This document shows positions 15,731 through 23,182 of a stretch of DNA of 64,000 nt, piece by piece (the stretch's first letter is position 1; each line of letters starts with the position of its first letter). A model generated the notes under the pieces. That model did not search any database, was not told the origin of the DNA, and saw nothing but the letters and a program-made list of their open reading frames with translations. The translations under genes were made by a program, and so were the position numbers. This DNA is from Fidelibacterota bacterium (GTDB taxonomy: Bacteria > Fidelibacterota > SORT01), in NCBI GenBank assembly GCA_022571215.1, contig JACZYG010000012.1:1-64000 (forward strand). The letters run 5' to 3'.

Positions 15731-17025
15731 TGAATAAATATTTTCTAATAATTCTTTTGACAGTTTTTTCATCCGGGAACGTGTATTCTCAAAGCGATCC
15801 TGAAATTACTCAAAAACTTTCTGACATATTCTTTACAGACTCTCAAAATGGCTGGGTGATCGGCGACAGTGGATTTATCGCGCGCACCAATGACGGGGGA
15901 ATTTCCTGGAGTAAGTCCCCCACAAGTGTCATTGACAGTTTAACGACCCTATTTTTTATAGATGCCGTACATGGTTGGGTAGGCGGCGAAAACGGAATCC
16001 TTCTTAAAACCACTGACTCCGGTAATTCATGGCAATCGACCCCCACAAATTCGGAAGAAATTATTTTAGATATTGAATTTGCAAATAATGACATAGGATG
16101 GTTCAGTGACGGCACGGGAGCGTACAGTACTGAAAATGGTGGTGCGACATGGGAAAAGATAATTGATAGTCTGGGAATAGCATTTCTATCCGTGCTTGAC
16201 AGTAACATTGTGTGGTTTGAAGAAGATGTATTTAGGGTGTATAGATCCGCAGATGGCGGAAATTCAATAGAAAATATACCTTCCGGGTTTGCTTATATCG
16301 GAATATGTGGTGCGTGGACAGAAGATTTTGATATGGCTAATGACTCAACCGGCTTGATGGTAGGGACAGTTTGGTGTCTCAATATTTCATTCAAAGATAG
16401 TATAGATTATTTCCCCTTACTTATTGAGTTGTTATCCAAAGATTCTCTTTTATGGATGCCTTCTCAAGCACAAGGAACCGGAAGTGAACCACTCGATGCC
16501 GTTCAGTTTCTTACTGAGAAAATTGTATGGTCCGTTGGAGAATTCGGTACGATAATTAAATCTCAAAATGGTGGCATTATCTGGGTAAAACAATTATCCG
16601 GTACCGAGACAGATCTATTTTCGATGTCATTTATCGACACTCTGACCGGTTGGGTGCTGGGTAAAAATAATCTTATCCTACATACTACCGATGGAGGGGA
16701 GAACTGGAGTACATTGGTGAGCATTGATAATAAAGAATATAATATCCCAAATGAATTCACGCTTTTGCAAAACTATCCCAACCCGTTTAACCCTGTGACG
16801 AAGATAGAATACGTTCTACCAGTCGGGTCGGAGATTAGTCTGATAATTTATAACCTCCTTGGACGGGAAGTAGCACGTGTTGTTGACGGCGAGCAATCGG
16901 CAGGCAACCATACTGTTAGATGGGATGCATCAAATTTTGCCTCCGGCATATACTTCTACCGCCTCCAGGCGGGTCCGGCAGCTGGCGGATTCGTCCAGAC
17001 GAGGAAGATGGTATTATTAAAATAG
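15730..17025 (+). CDS. Secreted Ycf48-like beta-propeller with type IX sorting domain
   Basis: At 431 residues, it has a signal peptide (MNKYFLIILLTVFSSGNVYSQ), then a propeller of BNR/Ycf48-like repeats. The pattern is FFTDSQNGWVIGDSGFIARTNDGGISW, recurring as DAVHGWVGGENGILLKTTDSGNSW and later FIDTLTGWVLGKNNLILHTTDGGENW. The last ~80 residues are a type-A T9SS C-terminal domain starting LLQNYPNPFNPVTKIEYVL and ending FVQTRKMVLLK. It is therefore exported across the outer membrane and probably surface-attached. The substrate or partner is unknown. The start is ATG 15730; longer frames into yifB are spurious. The gene end (16990-17055) is duplicated at 17819-17884. Confidence 0.85.
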   Translation: MNKYFLIILLTVFSSGNVYSQSDPEITQKLSDIFFTDSQNGWVIGDSGFIARTNDGGISWSKSPTSVIDSLTTLFFIDAVHGWVGGENGILLKTTDSGNSWQSTPTNSEEIILDIEFANNDIGWFSDGTGAYSTENGGATWEKIIDSLGIAFLSVLDSNIVWFEEDVFRVYRSADGGNSIENIPSGFAYIGICGAWTEDFDMANDSTGLMVGTVWCLNISFKDSIDYFPLLIELLSKDSLLWMPSQAQGTGSEPLDAVQFLTEKIVWSVGEFGTIIKSQNGGIIWVKQLSGTETDLFSMSFIDTLTGWVLGKNNLILHTTDGGENWSTLVSIDNKEYNIPNEFTLLQNYPNPFNPVTKIEYVLPVGSEISLIIYNLLGREVARVVDGEQSAGNHTVRWDASNFASGIYFYRLQAGPAAGGFVQTRKMVLLK

Positions 17026-17055
17026 GGAGCTATTAGCGCTTCTGCGTTAGAAATC
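16990..17055 (+). repeat. 66-bp direct repeat, left copy (gene end plus 3' flank)
   Basis: It runs from the TTCGTCCAGACG codons of the T9SS domain through the stop into 30 bp of flanking DNA. Identical at 63 of 66 positions, without gaps, to 17819-17884. The two copies bracket a 763-bp segment that contains the DUF2784 gene. Confidence 0.85.
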
Positions 17056-17086
17056 CGACGTTTAGAATATATAAAGATTCTATTCA

Positions 17087-17112
17087 GCGTCAGGGCAAGC
17101 CCTGACTGCCAC
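17087..17112 (-). repeat. Single unit of palindromic repeat family A
   Basis: GTCAGGGC-AA-GCCCTGAC (17089-17106) with flanking GC and TGCCAC. In reverse orientation it matches the left unit of family A (GTGGCAGTC...), with a G-C pair replacing the A-T pair of the copies at 1250 and 4293. It could also act as a bidirectional terminator between the convergent genes, but it has no T-run. Confidence 0.65.
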
Positions 17113-17240
17113 CGAAATTAAACGTTTTTAAACTTTGATTTATGTATGCCGAATGCAGCGAAAGGCACTGTTTAGGGCATCAGGATAATGAATACCGGTT
17201 AGTTTCATCGCCGATTGCGGGACTAAGGTAAATCCCGACT

Positions 17241-17600
17241 CTAACGTAATTTTTTCCAGACGAGATAGTAGGCTGCGGCATTTATAATTATCACTCCAGC
17301 TGCTAAGTAATATTGCACCTGCCGCGTGAGACCCGGCGGATAGACAATAGGAATCAAATAATAGTCTATAAAACCTCCCGTATAGAACCCTGAACCGGCT
17401 CTGACTCTCAATTCTATCTCCAACGTTGTCAGGGGACAAACCCAGCCGCCGACTTCAATAGCCGCTCCCCACAGAGCTACCGGAATATGATAATAGAGAA
17501 TCCTTCTCCATTTTAGAACTGTAAAACCGCCGAAAACTACAAATAGGATAAAAGTAAAGTGAATCAGTAAAACCACATCCGCGAAAAACTTGTAGGGCAT
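17241..17600 (-). CDS. DUF2784 family membrane protein
   Basis: This 119-residue protein has three to four hydrophobic helices. It begins KFFADVVLLIHFTFILFVVFGG and contains the family-like segments HIPVALWGAAIEVGGWVCPLTTLE and YPPGLTRQVQYYLA. These match the uncharacterised DUF2784 family of small inner-membrane proteins. The function is unknown. The gene is alone on the minus strand inside a segment bounded by 66-bp direct repeats, so it may have arrived by, or be prone to loss through, recombination between them. Confidence 0.8.
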   Translation of the reverse strand: MPYKFFADVVLLIHFTFILFVVFGGFTVLKWRRILYYHIPVALWGAAIEVGGWVCPLTTLEIELRVRAGSGFYTGGFIDYYLIPIVYPPGLTRQVQYYLAAGVIIINAAAYYLVWKKLR

Positions 17601-17641
17601 GATTAACTATTATCTCTATATCTAATATTGTTCATATCGCT

Positions 17642-17673
17642 GTCACTGCGAAGAATGCGCCAACGAAGCAACC
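17642..17673 (+). repeat. Dispersed palindromic repeat, family B, degraded copy
   Basis: GTCACTGCGAAGAATGCG, then CAACGAAGCAACC, matches the ends of family B (GTCATTGCGAGGAA...GAAGCAATC) with several substitutions and a short centre. Confidence 0.45.
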
Positions 17674-17818
17674 TTTTATTCTGTATCATAGACACCTCAG
17701 TTGCAGACTTTGCAAATTGCTTCAACTTAATAAAGCTGTTTCACAATCATATTCAATAGTAACGCCTTTTATCCGTAGTGGCAAACAGCATATACTTTCA
17801 GAGCTCAAAGTAAGCAAT

Positions 17819-17884
17819 TTCGTCCAGACGAAGAAGTTGGTATTATGAAAATAGGGAGCTATTAGCGCTTCTGCGTTAGAAATC
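17819..17884 (+). repeat. 66-bp direct repeat, right copy (orphan gene end)
   Basis: It encodes, in a frame with no gene before it, the last residues of a T9SS sorting domain plus the same 3' flank as 16990-17055 (63/66 identical). Upstream sequence shows no trace of the rest of the domain, so the identity begins abruptly at TTCGTCC. Confidence 0.85.
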
Positions 17885-17945
17885 AGGCGCATAGAGTCTC
17901 TTTAACTCTAAATATTGGCCTGAAAACAGCCTGTATGCTTTACAG

Positions 17946-18458
17946 TTATTCTTCTTCGGCGGCAGGAAGCGCTTCAGGGACAGGAAGCGGTAGGCTGCTG
18001 TTCCAGGTGGCAGTAATCATCTTCCAACTGCCGTTTTCACGCTTCCATATCTCCACGTATTTGCCATTATCGCTGATAGCCTCACCCTCTTCGGGCTGTA
18101 TGGTAAGCGTATATTTGCCGACCACGTGCGCCATATCACCACTCACATGAAGGTCTATAACTGTGAGATGTAAATCACGTCCGCCTGCGTCGTAGAAAGC
18201 TTGGAAAAATTCTTGTATACTCTCTCTACCGGTAACCATTTGATTGTTTGGCGGAAGAACTTTTGCCTCTTCTGTGTAGTGTGTGGCAAAAGCGGCAAGA
18301 TCGCCGGAGTCGAAGTTATCCTCCCATTGCTTGCTGGCAGCTCTGATAGCTTGACCGTCCTCAGCAGTAGTATCTTGAGTCGCTGTTGTGCAACTCACCA
18401 GAAAGGGTATAGCAAGTGTCAGAACGAGCAGAGAAAGAGTCGGGTGTTTATGTACCAT
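17946..18458 (-). CDS. SnoaL-like (DUF4440) lipoprotein
   Basis: A 170-residue protein with a lipoprotein signal (LAIPFLVSC, Cys23), followed by an NTF2/SnoaL-like domain: QAIRAASKQWEDNFDSGDLAAFATHYTEEAKVLPPN, GRESIQEFF, KYVEIWKRENGSWKMITATWNS. This is the DUF4440 pattern, a cone-shaped fold used by isomerases and by many binding proteins; function here is unknown. The tail is Pro/Ala/Glu-rich (PEALPAAEEE). A strong SD (AGGGGGTG on the minus strand) supports the start. It is divergent from the metalloprotein-like gene at 18679. Confidence 0.85.
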   Translation of the reverse strand: MVHKHPTLSLLVLTLAIPFLVSCTTATQDTTAEDGQAIRAASKQWEDNFDSGDLAAFATHYTEEAKVLPPNNQMVTGRESIQEFFQAFYDAGGRDLHLTVIDLHVSGDMAHVVGKYTLTIQPEEGEAISDNGKYVEIWKRENGSWKMITATWNSSLPLPVPEALPAAEEE

Positions 18459-18678
18459 AGTTTCACCCCCTATAGTTTGGATTGATTTAGTACCAATAAA
18501 GAATAACTAATTGCTCTCGGAAATGCAAGCGAAATGCCTATCTCCCTGATAGATAAGCATATCTTTTTATGAGTCGGAAGACCCGGAGAGGCGCATATTG
18601 GTCACACTAATTAAAATCTTGACTTAAAATATCTAATAAGTAAATTGAAAATCAGACTAATAATAAGGAAACGTGAGC

Positions 18679-19752
18679 ATGTCCAGATGTATGCGGTTAA
18701 CAATTAAAGGGACTATCCTTTTTTTGATACATGTAATAATACCGATAAATTCTCCGGCACAAAATCCGCCTTTCGTTGGAACTATCTTCGTTGATCCGGA
18801 CATCATTACGTCATCAGACACTACCTCATTCCAGAGCGTGTCAAACGCCGGGCAGGGTTTTCGAACGATGTTCGACAGACGTGTCAATGACTGGGTCAAT
18901 GTGAATGCGTATTTGTTCAACGCGAGCTTTGACGATGGACTATCCGCCGAGATTCAGGTCAATCCCGAATTCGGCAGCGTAGCTTTGGCTTTGGCGGAGG
19001 CGCAGAAGTATGGGGAAGTTATCGGTAGAATACCCACAGCGCTTCGGGTCGATGTGCAAACCGTCTGGATTCACAAAGGCGTTGAGCCGTTTGGAGGTGG
19101 GAATAACAACCTGCTCATCCACACAGGTCAAACTGATCTTTATATCGCTGACGGCATCCTCGAGGAGACATTTGTGCACGAGGCATCACACACTTCCCTT
19201 GACGCGGACCATGCATCGTCAGCCGGATGGCTCGCCGCGCAGGTCGCTGATGATCTGTTTATCTCTAGCTATGCCAGAGACAATCCGGATCGCGAAGATA
19301 TTGCAGAAAGTTTTCTGCTTTATTTAGCCGTCCGGTTCCGATCAGATCGGATCACTCAATCACTAAAAGATTTGATAGAGGAGGCGATGCCCAACCGAAT
19401 TGCCTATTTTGACCAACAATCGTTTGATATGCACCCGGTATACTCGTTGGTAACCGGAGTCAATGATCCTGCCACAATTAAGCTGCCCAATACTTTTGCC
19501 CTGCTTCAGAATTATCCGAACCCGTTTAACCCGACAACTACGATAAAGTACAGTATATCTCAATCGGCAAATGTTTCGTTGATAGTTTTTAACCTCATCG
19601 GACAAGAAGTAGCTCGCCTCGTTGATGGTGTTCAGAAGGCGGGATATCATAATATCAATTGGGATGCGTCAAACATCTCCAGCGGCATCTACTTCTACCG
19701 CCTCCAAGCAGGCGAATTCGTTCAAACGAGGAAGATGTTGTTGTTGAAATAA
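18679..19752 (+). CDS. Secreted HExxH-containing protein with type IX sorting domain
   Basis: About 357 residues. The signal region is MRLTIKGTILFLIHVIIPINSPAQ. A central domain contains ETFVHEASHTSLDADHASS. Its HEASH matches the HExxH zinc site of metallopeptidases, with Asp and His residues six to eight further on. The C-terminal ~80 residues are a T9SS domain (LLQNYPNPFNPTTTIKYSI ... FVQTRKMLLLK). A secreted metallopeptidase is a reasonable guess, but I do not recognise the family. ATG 18679 is chosen over GTG 18673 because AAGGAA (18665-18670) is properly spaced only for the former. Confidence 0.8.
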   Translation: MSRCMRLTIKGTILFLIHVIIPINSPAQNPPFVGTIFVDPDIITSSDTTSFQSVSNAGQGFRTMFDRRVNDWVNVNAYLFNASFDDGLSAEIQVNPEFGSVALALAEAQKYGEVIGRIPTALRVDVQTVWIHKGVEPFGGGNNNLLIHTGQTDLYIADGILEETFVHEASHTSLDADHASSAGWLAAQVADDLFISSYARDNPDREDIAESFLLYLAVRFRSDRITQSLKDLIEEAMPNRIAYFDQQSFDMHPVYSLVTGVNDPATIKLPNTFALLQNYPNPFNPTTTIKYSISQSANVSLIVFNLIGQEVARLVDGVQKAGYHNINWDASNISSGIYFYRLQAGEFVQTRKMLLLK

Positions 19753-19755
19753 ATC

Positions 19756-20136
19756 GTGACTGTCTATAAAAAAGCGATAATCGGAATATCGGGGTTTTCT
19801 ACGGTAGCAGCTCTACTGCTGATAATCAGCGAACTAAACTCTGTAGGTACATGCCCGCCGTTTCCGTTATTCGGGTTTCCGACATGCTATCTTGTATTCC
19901 TGTTATACGCGGCAGTTTTTGGCTCACAATTCACCTCCGATAAGCTTCTAACGGAAAGAATATTTTGGACAGCAAGCCTGATAGGTATGCTGACCGCATT
20001 TTGGTTTTCTACAGATCAGCTGATCGGATTAAGTGAATGTCCCAAATTTAATGAAGTTCCCCTTTGTTATGTCGCGCTGATTGGGTGGGGAGTGCTGATG
20101 TGGCTGCATCGGAAGGACATTTCAGGACTCCGATAA
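19756..20136 (+). CDS. Small four-helix membrane protein with paired Cys motifs
   Basis: At 126 residues, it has four hydrophobic helices. Two similar segments occur: CPPFPLFGFPTCYLVFLLY (about 33-51) and CPKFNEVPLCYVALIGW (about 95-111). Each has a Cys-Pro start and a Pro-x-Cys-Tyr end at a helix entrance, suggesting an internal duplication with cysteines on the same side. The layout could allow disulfide chemistry, but no thioredoxin or VKOR motif is present. The GTG start lies 3 bp after the T9SS gene stop, so they are probably co-transcribed. I do not recognise the family. Confidence 0.6.
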   Translation: MTVYKKAIIGISGFSTVAALLLIISELNSVGTCPPFPLFGFPTCYLVFLLYAAVFGSQFTSDKLLTERIFWTASLIGMLTAFWFSTDQLIGLSECPKFNEVPLCYVALIGWGVLMWLHRKDISGLR

Positions 20137-20171
20137 TGAAGACTAAACGGAGATTGAGACGGGGTGTGTTC

Positions 20172-20226
20172 TATGGAGTGCGTCAACTGCGTTGATGCGG
20201 CATTGACACAGTCAATTCGCTCCAAA
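20172..20226. repeat. Two-hairpin repeat, family C, copy 2
   Basis: 50 of 55 bases match 12252-12306 with no gaps. The hairpins are GCGTCAAC-TGC-GTTGATGC and GCATTGAC-ACA-GTCAATTC within TGGAGTG / CGCTCCA arms. A family B element begins at the very next base. Confidence 0.8.
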
Positions 20227-20279
20227 GAGATTGCTTCGTCGCTCCCCCCGCATTCTGCGGAGTTTCTCCTCGCAATGAC
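20227..20279 (-). repeat. Dispersed palindromic repeat, family B, copy 2
   Basis: In reverse orientation, it ends GTCATTGCGAGGAGAAAC and starts GAAGCAATCTC like the copy at 1515. The variable centre has hairpin CCGCA-TTC-TGCGG. It directly abuts the family C element. Confidence 0.75.
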
Positions 20280-20303
20280 AAGCGAGTGCGAGCCGTTATA
20301 GAA

Positions 20304-21122
20304 TCAATCTCCGAGCGTTCTCTTGAGATAATCCTTTAGTCTTTTCCATGCGTCGGTTGCCGCTGATTTGCCTTCCGGTCGTTTGTCTATCCAGAGGAAG
20401 AAGCCGTGTCCGACATCATCGTAGATGTGGATTTCATTCTCTATACCTGCTTTTCGGAGAGCCTTCTCGAATTTTCTCACGTCCGAGGGAGGGATGCCGC
20501 CGTCATTCTCGCCGAATATACCAAGAACTTCATGACCGATATGTTTGAGCTTCTCAGGATCGTCTATAAGTCTGCCGTAGAAAATCGCGGTCGCTTCATG
20601 ATGTTCTCCGCCAATGCCGTATGAAAGCGCGACACCACCGCCGTAACACCAACCCATAGTTCCGATTTTGTCAGTTATAACATCGTCTCTGCCTCTGAGG
20701 TAAGATGCCGCGGCATCAAGATTTCGAATAATATAATCAGGGTCAGAGAGCGATTCAGTCATCAGCGTTCTGTTTTCCGCATTGTTTGAGCCTGTTTTCC
20801 CGCTGTACATATCCACGGCAAGAACTACATACCCTTCATCAGCGAGAGCGTCAGCCATCTCCTTTATACGCAATTTCAGACCGTACCATTCGTGCACGAT
20901 TATCAAAGCCGGTTTCTTTCCTTCTGTGTCCGGTGCGACTATATACCCCGCTGTCTTCGGGTCTTCACTGAAATAATTTACCGATTCGCCTCTCAGGGAG
21001 GACGCCGTTCCGAGAACGGCGGGAGGGAGGTCGCCGTCGGTCGGTTTTTCCTGCGCGGTTGAATTGGAAGGCAGATAGAGCAAGATCGAAAGAATAATGC
21101 TTATTGAATATATTAATTTCAT
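20304..21122 (-). CDS. Secreted dienelactone hydrolase family protein
   Basis: At 272 residues, it has signal peptide MKLIYSISIILSILLYLPSNSTAQ and an alpha/beta-hydrolase of the DLH family. The triad is Cys159 (GWCYGG), Asp207 (GENDGG) and His239 (DVGHGFF). The oxyanion-side segment VHEWYGL and GYVVLAVDMYSGKTG fit. It would hydrolyse a lactone or ester outside the cytoplasm; the natural substrate is unknown. A strong SD (AGGGAGG on the minus strand) precedes the ATG. It lies alone 77 bp downstream of nadA and may share its transcript. Confidence 0.87.
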   Translation of the reverse strand: MKLIYSISIILSILLYLPSNSTAQEKPTDGDLPPAVLGTASSLRGESVNYFSEDPKTAGYIVAPDTEGKKPALIIVHEWYGLKLRIKEMADALADEGYVVLAVDMYSGKTGSNNAENRTLMTESLSDPDYIIRNLDAAASYLRGRDDVITDKIGTMGWCYGGGVALSYGIGGEHHEATAIFYGRLIDDPEKLKHIGHEVLGIFGENDGGIPPSDVRKFEKALRKAGIENEIHIYDDVGHGFFLWIDKRPEGKSAATDAWKRLKDYLKRTLGD

Positions 21123-21199
21123 GGTTCCCTCCTTACGGTAAAATCATTCTATATTGGTGGTAATTATAAATCAGTGAATAGAGTATCTGGTGAACGCCG

Positions 21200-22279
21200 T
21201 TAAACACTCAGTTCCATCATTTTATTGATAGAGCGGTTTGCTCTCCTCGCTACCTCCTCATCGATCAGTATCTCGTATTCAGAGAGGTCGGAACCGGAGT
21301 CAATAGCCACGAGGACATCATGAATACCTTTCAGAGTTACTTTAGCCATGTGTTGACAGCGGACGTAGCATGCCGTCCAAAATTCAACGGTCGGAAACTC
21401 CTGCATCAGGTTGGATGTAAGCTCGCATTCGGAGGCTATAAACGCTTTTTTGAGGCTGCCTTCCGAGACCCTCTGCGCTATGTCCTTACGTATCTGAGTC
21501 GTGCTGCCGAAAAAATCCGCTTCCCTGAGAACCTCGGGTTTGCATTCCCAATGGACATAGATCATTCCGTCCGGGTTTTCTTTTTCAATTCCGAATGAAT
21601 CCCGTACGAGCCTGATGTCCTCAAGCGTAAACATCTCATGAACTTCACAGATGGCTCCTTTTACGCCGTCCCCGTTTCCGTTCGGATAGATAATCTTCTT
21701 TTTGTCGCCGAGTTCCTCTTTGAGGTTTTGGGCGAAATAGATGTCGGGTACAAAGATAATGCTGTCGCCGGGCATACGCATCGCAATATCCTGAGCGTTT
21801 GCTGATGTGCAGCATACATCGCATTCCGCTTTCACATCGGCGTAAGTATTTATGTACGTCATAACGGGAACACCGGGGTTCAGCTCTTTAAGCCTCAGGA
21901 CGTCTTCAGGTGTGAATTCATCCGCAAGAGAACAGCCGGCTGATTTATCAGCAACGAATACCCTTTTACTCATGTTGAGTATCTTGGCGGTTTCCGCCAT
22001 GAAAGGAACGCCGTTAAATATTATATACTCAGAGTCGGTTTTTGAAGCGGACATACTCAATCCGAGAGAGTCGCCCTTCTCGTTCTCATCTGATAGTCCG
22101 AAAACGAGCGGTTCCATGTAGTTATGTCCGAGCATGAGGACGTTATGTTTCTTTTTGAGCGCCAATATATCGTGAACCAGCTCGGCATTAGCGTCTATGT
22201 CGTAAATGGTGAGAGTCGGGGAGGTTCTTTTAACGAGTTCTTCTTTTATCAATTCGATTTCGTTCGTGTCTCTTGTCAT
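21200..22279 (-). CDS. nadA: Quinolinate synthase A
   Basis: This [4Fe-4S] enzyme condenses iminoaspartate with dihydroxyacetone phosphate in de novo NAD synthesis. The 359 residues show the threefold repeat: LMLGHNYMEP, FNGVPFMAETAKIL, SAGCSLAD (Cys116), VMTYINTYADVKAECDVCCTSANA, YVHWECKPEV and ACYVRCQHM. The three cluster cysteines are probably Cys116, the Cys of HWECKPEV and one in ACYVRCQHM. The partners nadB and nadC are not in the window. The start ATG 22279 leaves a ~45-residue lead before the first domain, longer than in compact forms but common. Confidence 0.95.
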   Translation of the reverse strand: MTRDTNEIELIKEELVKRTSPTLTIYDIDANAELVHDILALKKKHNVLMLGHNYMEPLVFGLSDENEKGDSLGLSMSASKTDSEYIIFNGVPFMAETAKILNMSKRVFVADKSAGCSLADEFTPEDVLRLKELNPGVPVMTYINTYADVKAECDVCCTSANAQDIAMRMPGDSIIFVPDIYFAQNLKEELGDKKKIIYPNGNGDGVKGAICEVHEMFTLEDIRLVRDSFGIEKENPDGMIYVHWECKPEVLREADFFGSTTQIRKDIAQRVSEGSLKKAFIASECELTSNLMQEFPTVEFWTACYVRCQHMAKVTLKGIHDVLVAIDSGSDLSEYEILIDEEVARRANRSINKMMELSV

Positions 22280-22383
22280 AGTGTATTCTTTCTTATTGTA
22301 AGCTTAACAACAATTTAATTCTAAAGCGGGAATTATCAAAGGAATATGACTCTTTATACGCCCCGCGCATCCATAATTAGGCT

Positions 22384-22420
22384 GCGTCATTCGAGACCTG
22401 ATTTATCAGGTCGCTGCGAT
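22384..22420. repeat. Palindromic repeat related to family A
   Basis: GACCTGAT-TT-ATCAGGTC (22395-22412) has perfect 8-bp arms and a 2-bp centre. It is flanked by GCGTCATTCGA and GCTGCGATC. Its geometry is that of family A, with different arm bases. Confidence 0.5.
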
Positions 22421-22442
22421 CTTATGCTTAATAAATTACTCT

Positions 22443-22482
22443 GAGATTGCCGCGTCATGCCGTTGGCATTCCTCGCAAAGAC
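22443..22482 (-). repeat. Dispersed palindromic repeat, family B, copy 3
   Basis: On the minus strand it reads GTCTTTGCGAGGAATGCC, hairpin ATGCC-AAC-GGCAT, then GACGCGGCAATCTC. It is the last repeat of any of the three families that I can find in the window. Confidence 0.6.
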
Positions 22483-22513
22483 AGGGGATGGGAGATGAAT
22501 AATATAGATGAAT

Positions 22514-23182
22514 TTATTTAATATTCTTAAAATAGACGCAATGTCTTCTTAAGTTACATTCGCCGCAGAGCGGATTCCTCGCCTTGCAGGTTTGTCTGCC
22601 GTGTGTAATAATATTGATATGAAATGAATATGCTTTTCCCTTGGGAAAAACAGCTGCCATAAGTTTGTAAGTCTTTTCGGGAGAACTGTTTTCAGGGACG
22701 AAACCAAGGCGGGCGCATATCCTATTAATGTGTGTATCAACCGGAAAGCGGTCCGCATTGCAGGCGAATGAAAGAACAACATTGATAGTCTTAACGCCGA
22801 TACCTTTCACCTTAGTGAACGTATCTTCGACCCACTGCGGGTCTCTGTCGCGCAGCCATTGCAGGTCTAACTTGCCCCAATTCTCTTTTATGAAATCAAG
22901 CGTGTCTTTTATATATCCCGATTTTGCTTTCGCAAGACCCGCGACACGAATTGCCTCTTCTATATCTTCTCTCGGTGTTTTCCTGACTATATTCCATGTG
23001 GGATACCGTTTTCTGAGCTCGGCGTAACCTTTATCCCTGTTCACGTCATTGGTGTTATGGGAGAGCAGTGTAAGTATAAGCTCGTCGAGAACATTAATAT
23101 TTTTACCTGCTTTCGGGACGCCGTATGCCTTTTCGAGGAGCAGGTCAACCTTGACGGCTTTATCACGTAATCGTTTACTCAT
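22514..23182 (-). CDS. nth: Endonuclease III-type DNA glycosylase/AP lyase
   Basis: A 222-residue HhH-GPD base-excision repair enzyme that removes oxidised pyrimidines. The helix-hairpin-helix VKGIGVKTINVVL carries catalytic Lys131, and VDTHI supplies Asp149. The C-terminal [4Fe-4S] loop is complete (Cys199, Cys206, Cys209, Cys215; spacing 6-2-5). The substrate-pocket segment is LLSHNTNDVNRD, close to the LSxxTxD motif of Nth. Lys plus Asp argue for a bifunctional glycosylase rather than MutY. The ATG overlaps the end of the 5-formyl-THF cyclo-ligase gene by 4 bp. Confidence 0.9.
   Translation of the reverse strand: MSKRLRDKAVKVDLLLEKAYGVPKAGKNINVLDELILTLLSHNTNDVNRDKGYAELRKRYPTWNIVRKTPREDIEEAIRVAGLAKAKSGYIKDTLDFIKENWGKLDLQWLRDRDPQWVEDTFTKVKGIGVKTINVVLSFACNADRFPVDTHINRICARLGFVPENSSPEKTYKLMAAVFPKGKAYSFHINIITHGRQTCKARNPLCGECNLRRHCVYFKNIK

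Larger units (their letters stand above)
17601..17945. other. 345-bp intergenic region with repeat debris
   Basis: It contains a degraded family B repeat (17642-17673), about 140 bp with nothing recognisable, the right copy of the 66-bp direct repeat (17819-17884), and about 60 bp before the end of the SnoaL-like gene. There a weak inverted repeat, GGC...GCC around 17915-17932, could be a poor terminator. No gene is visible in either strand. Confidence 0.6.
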
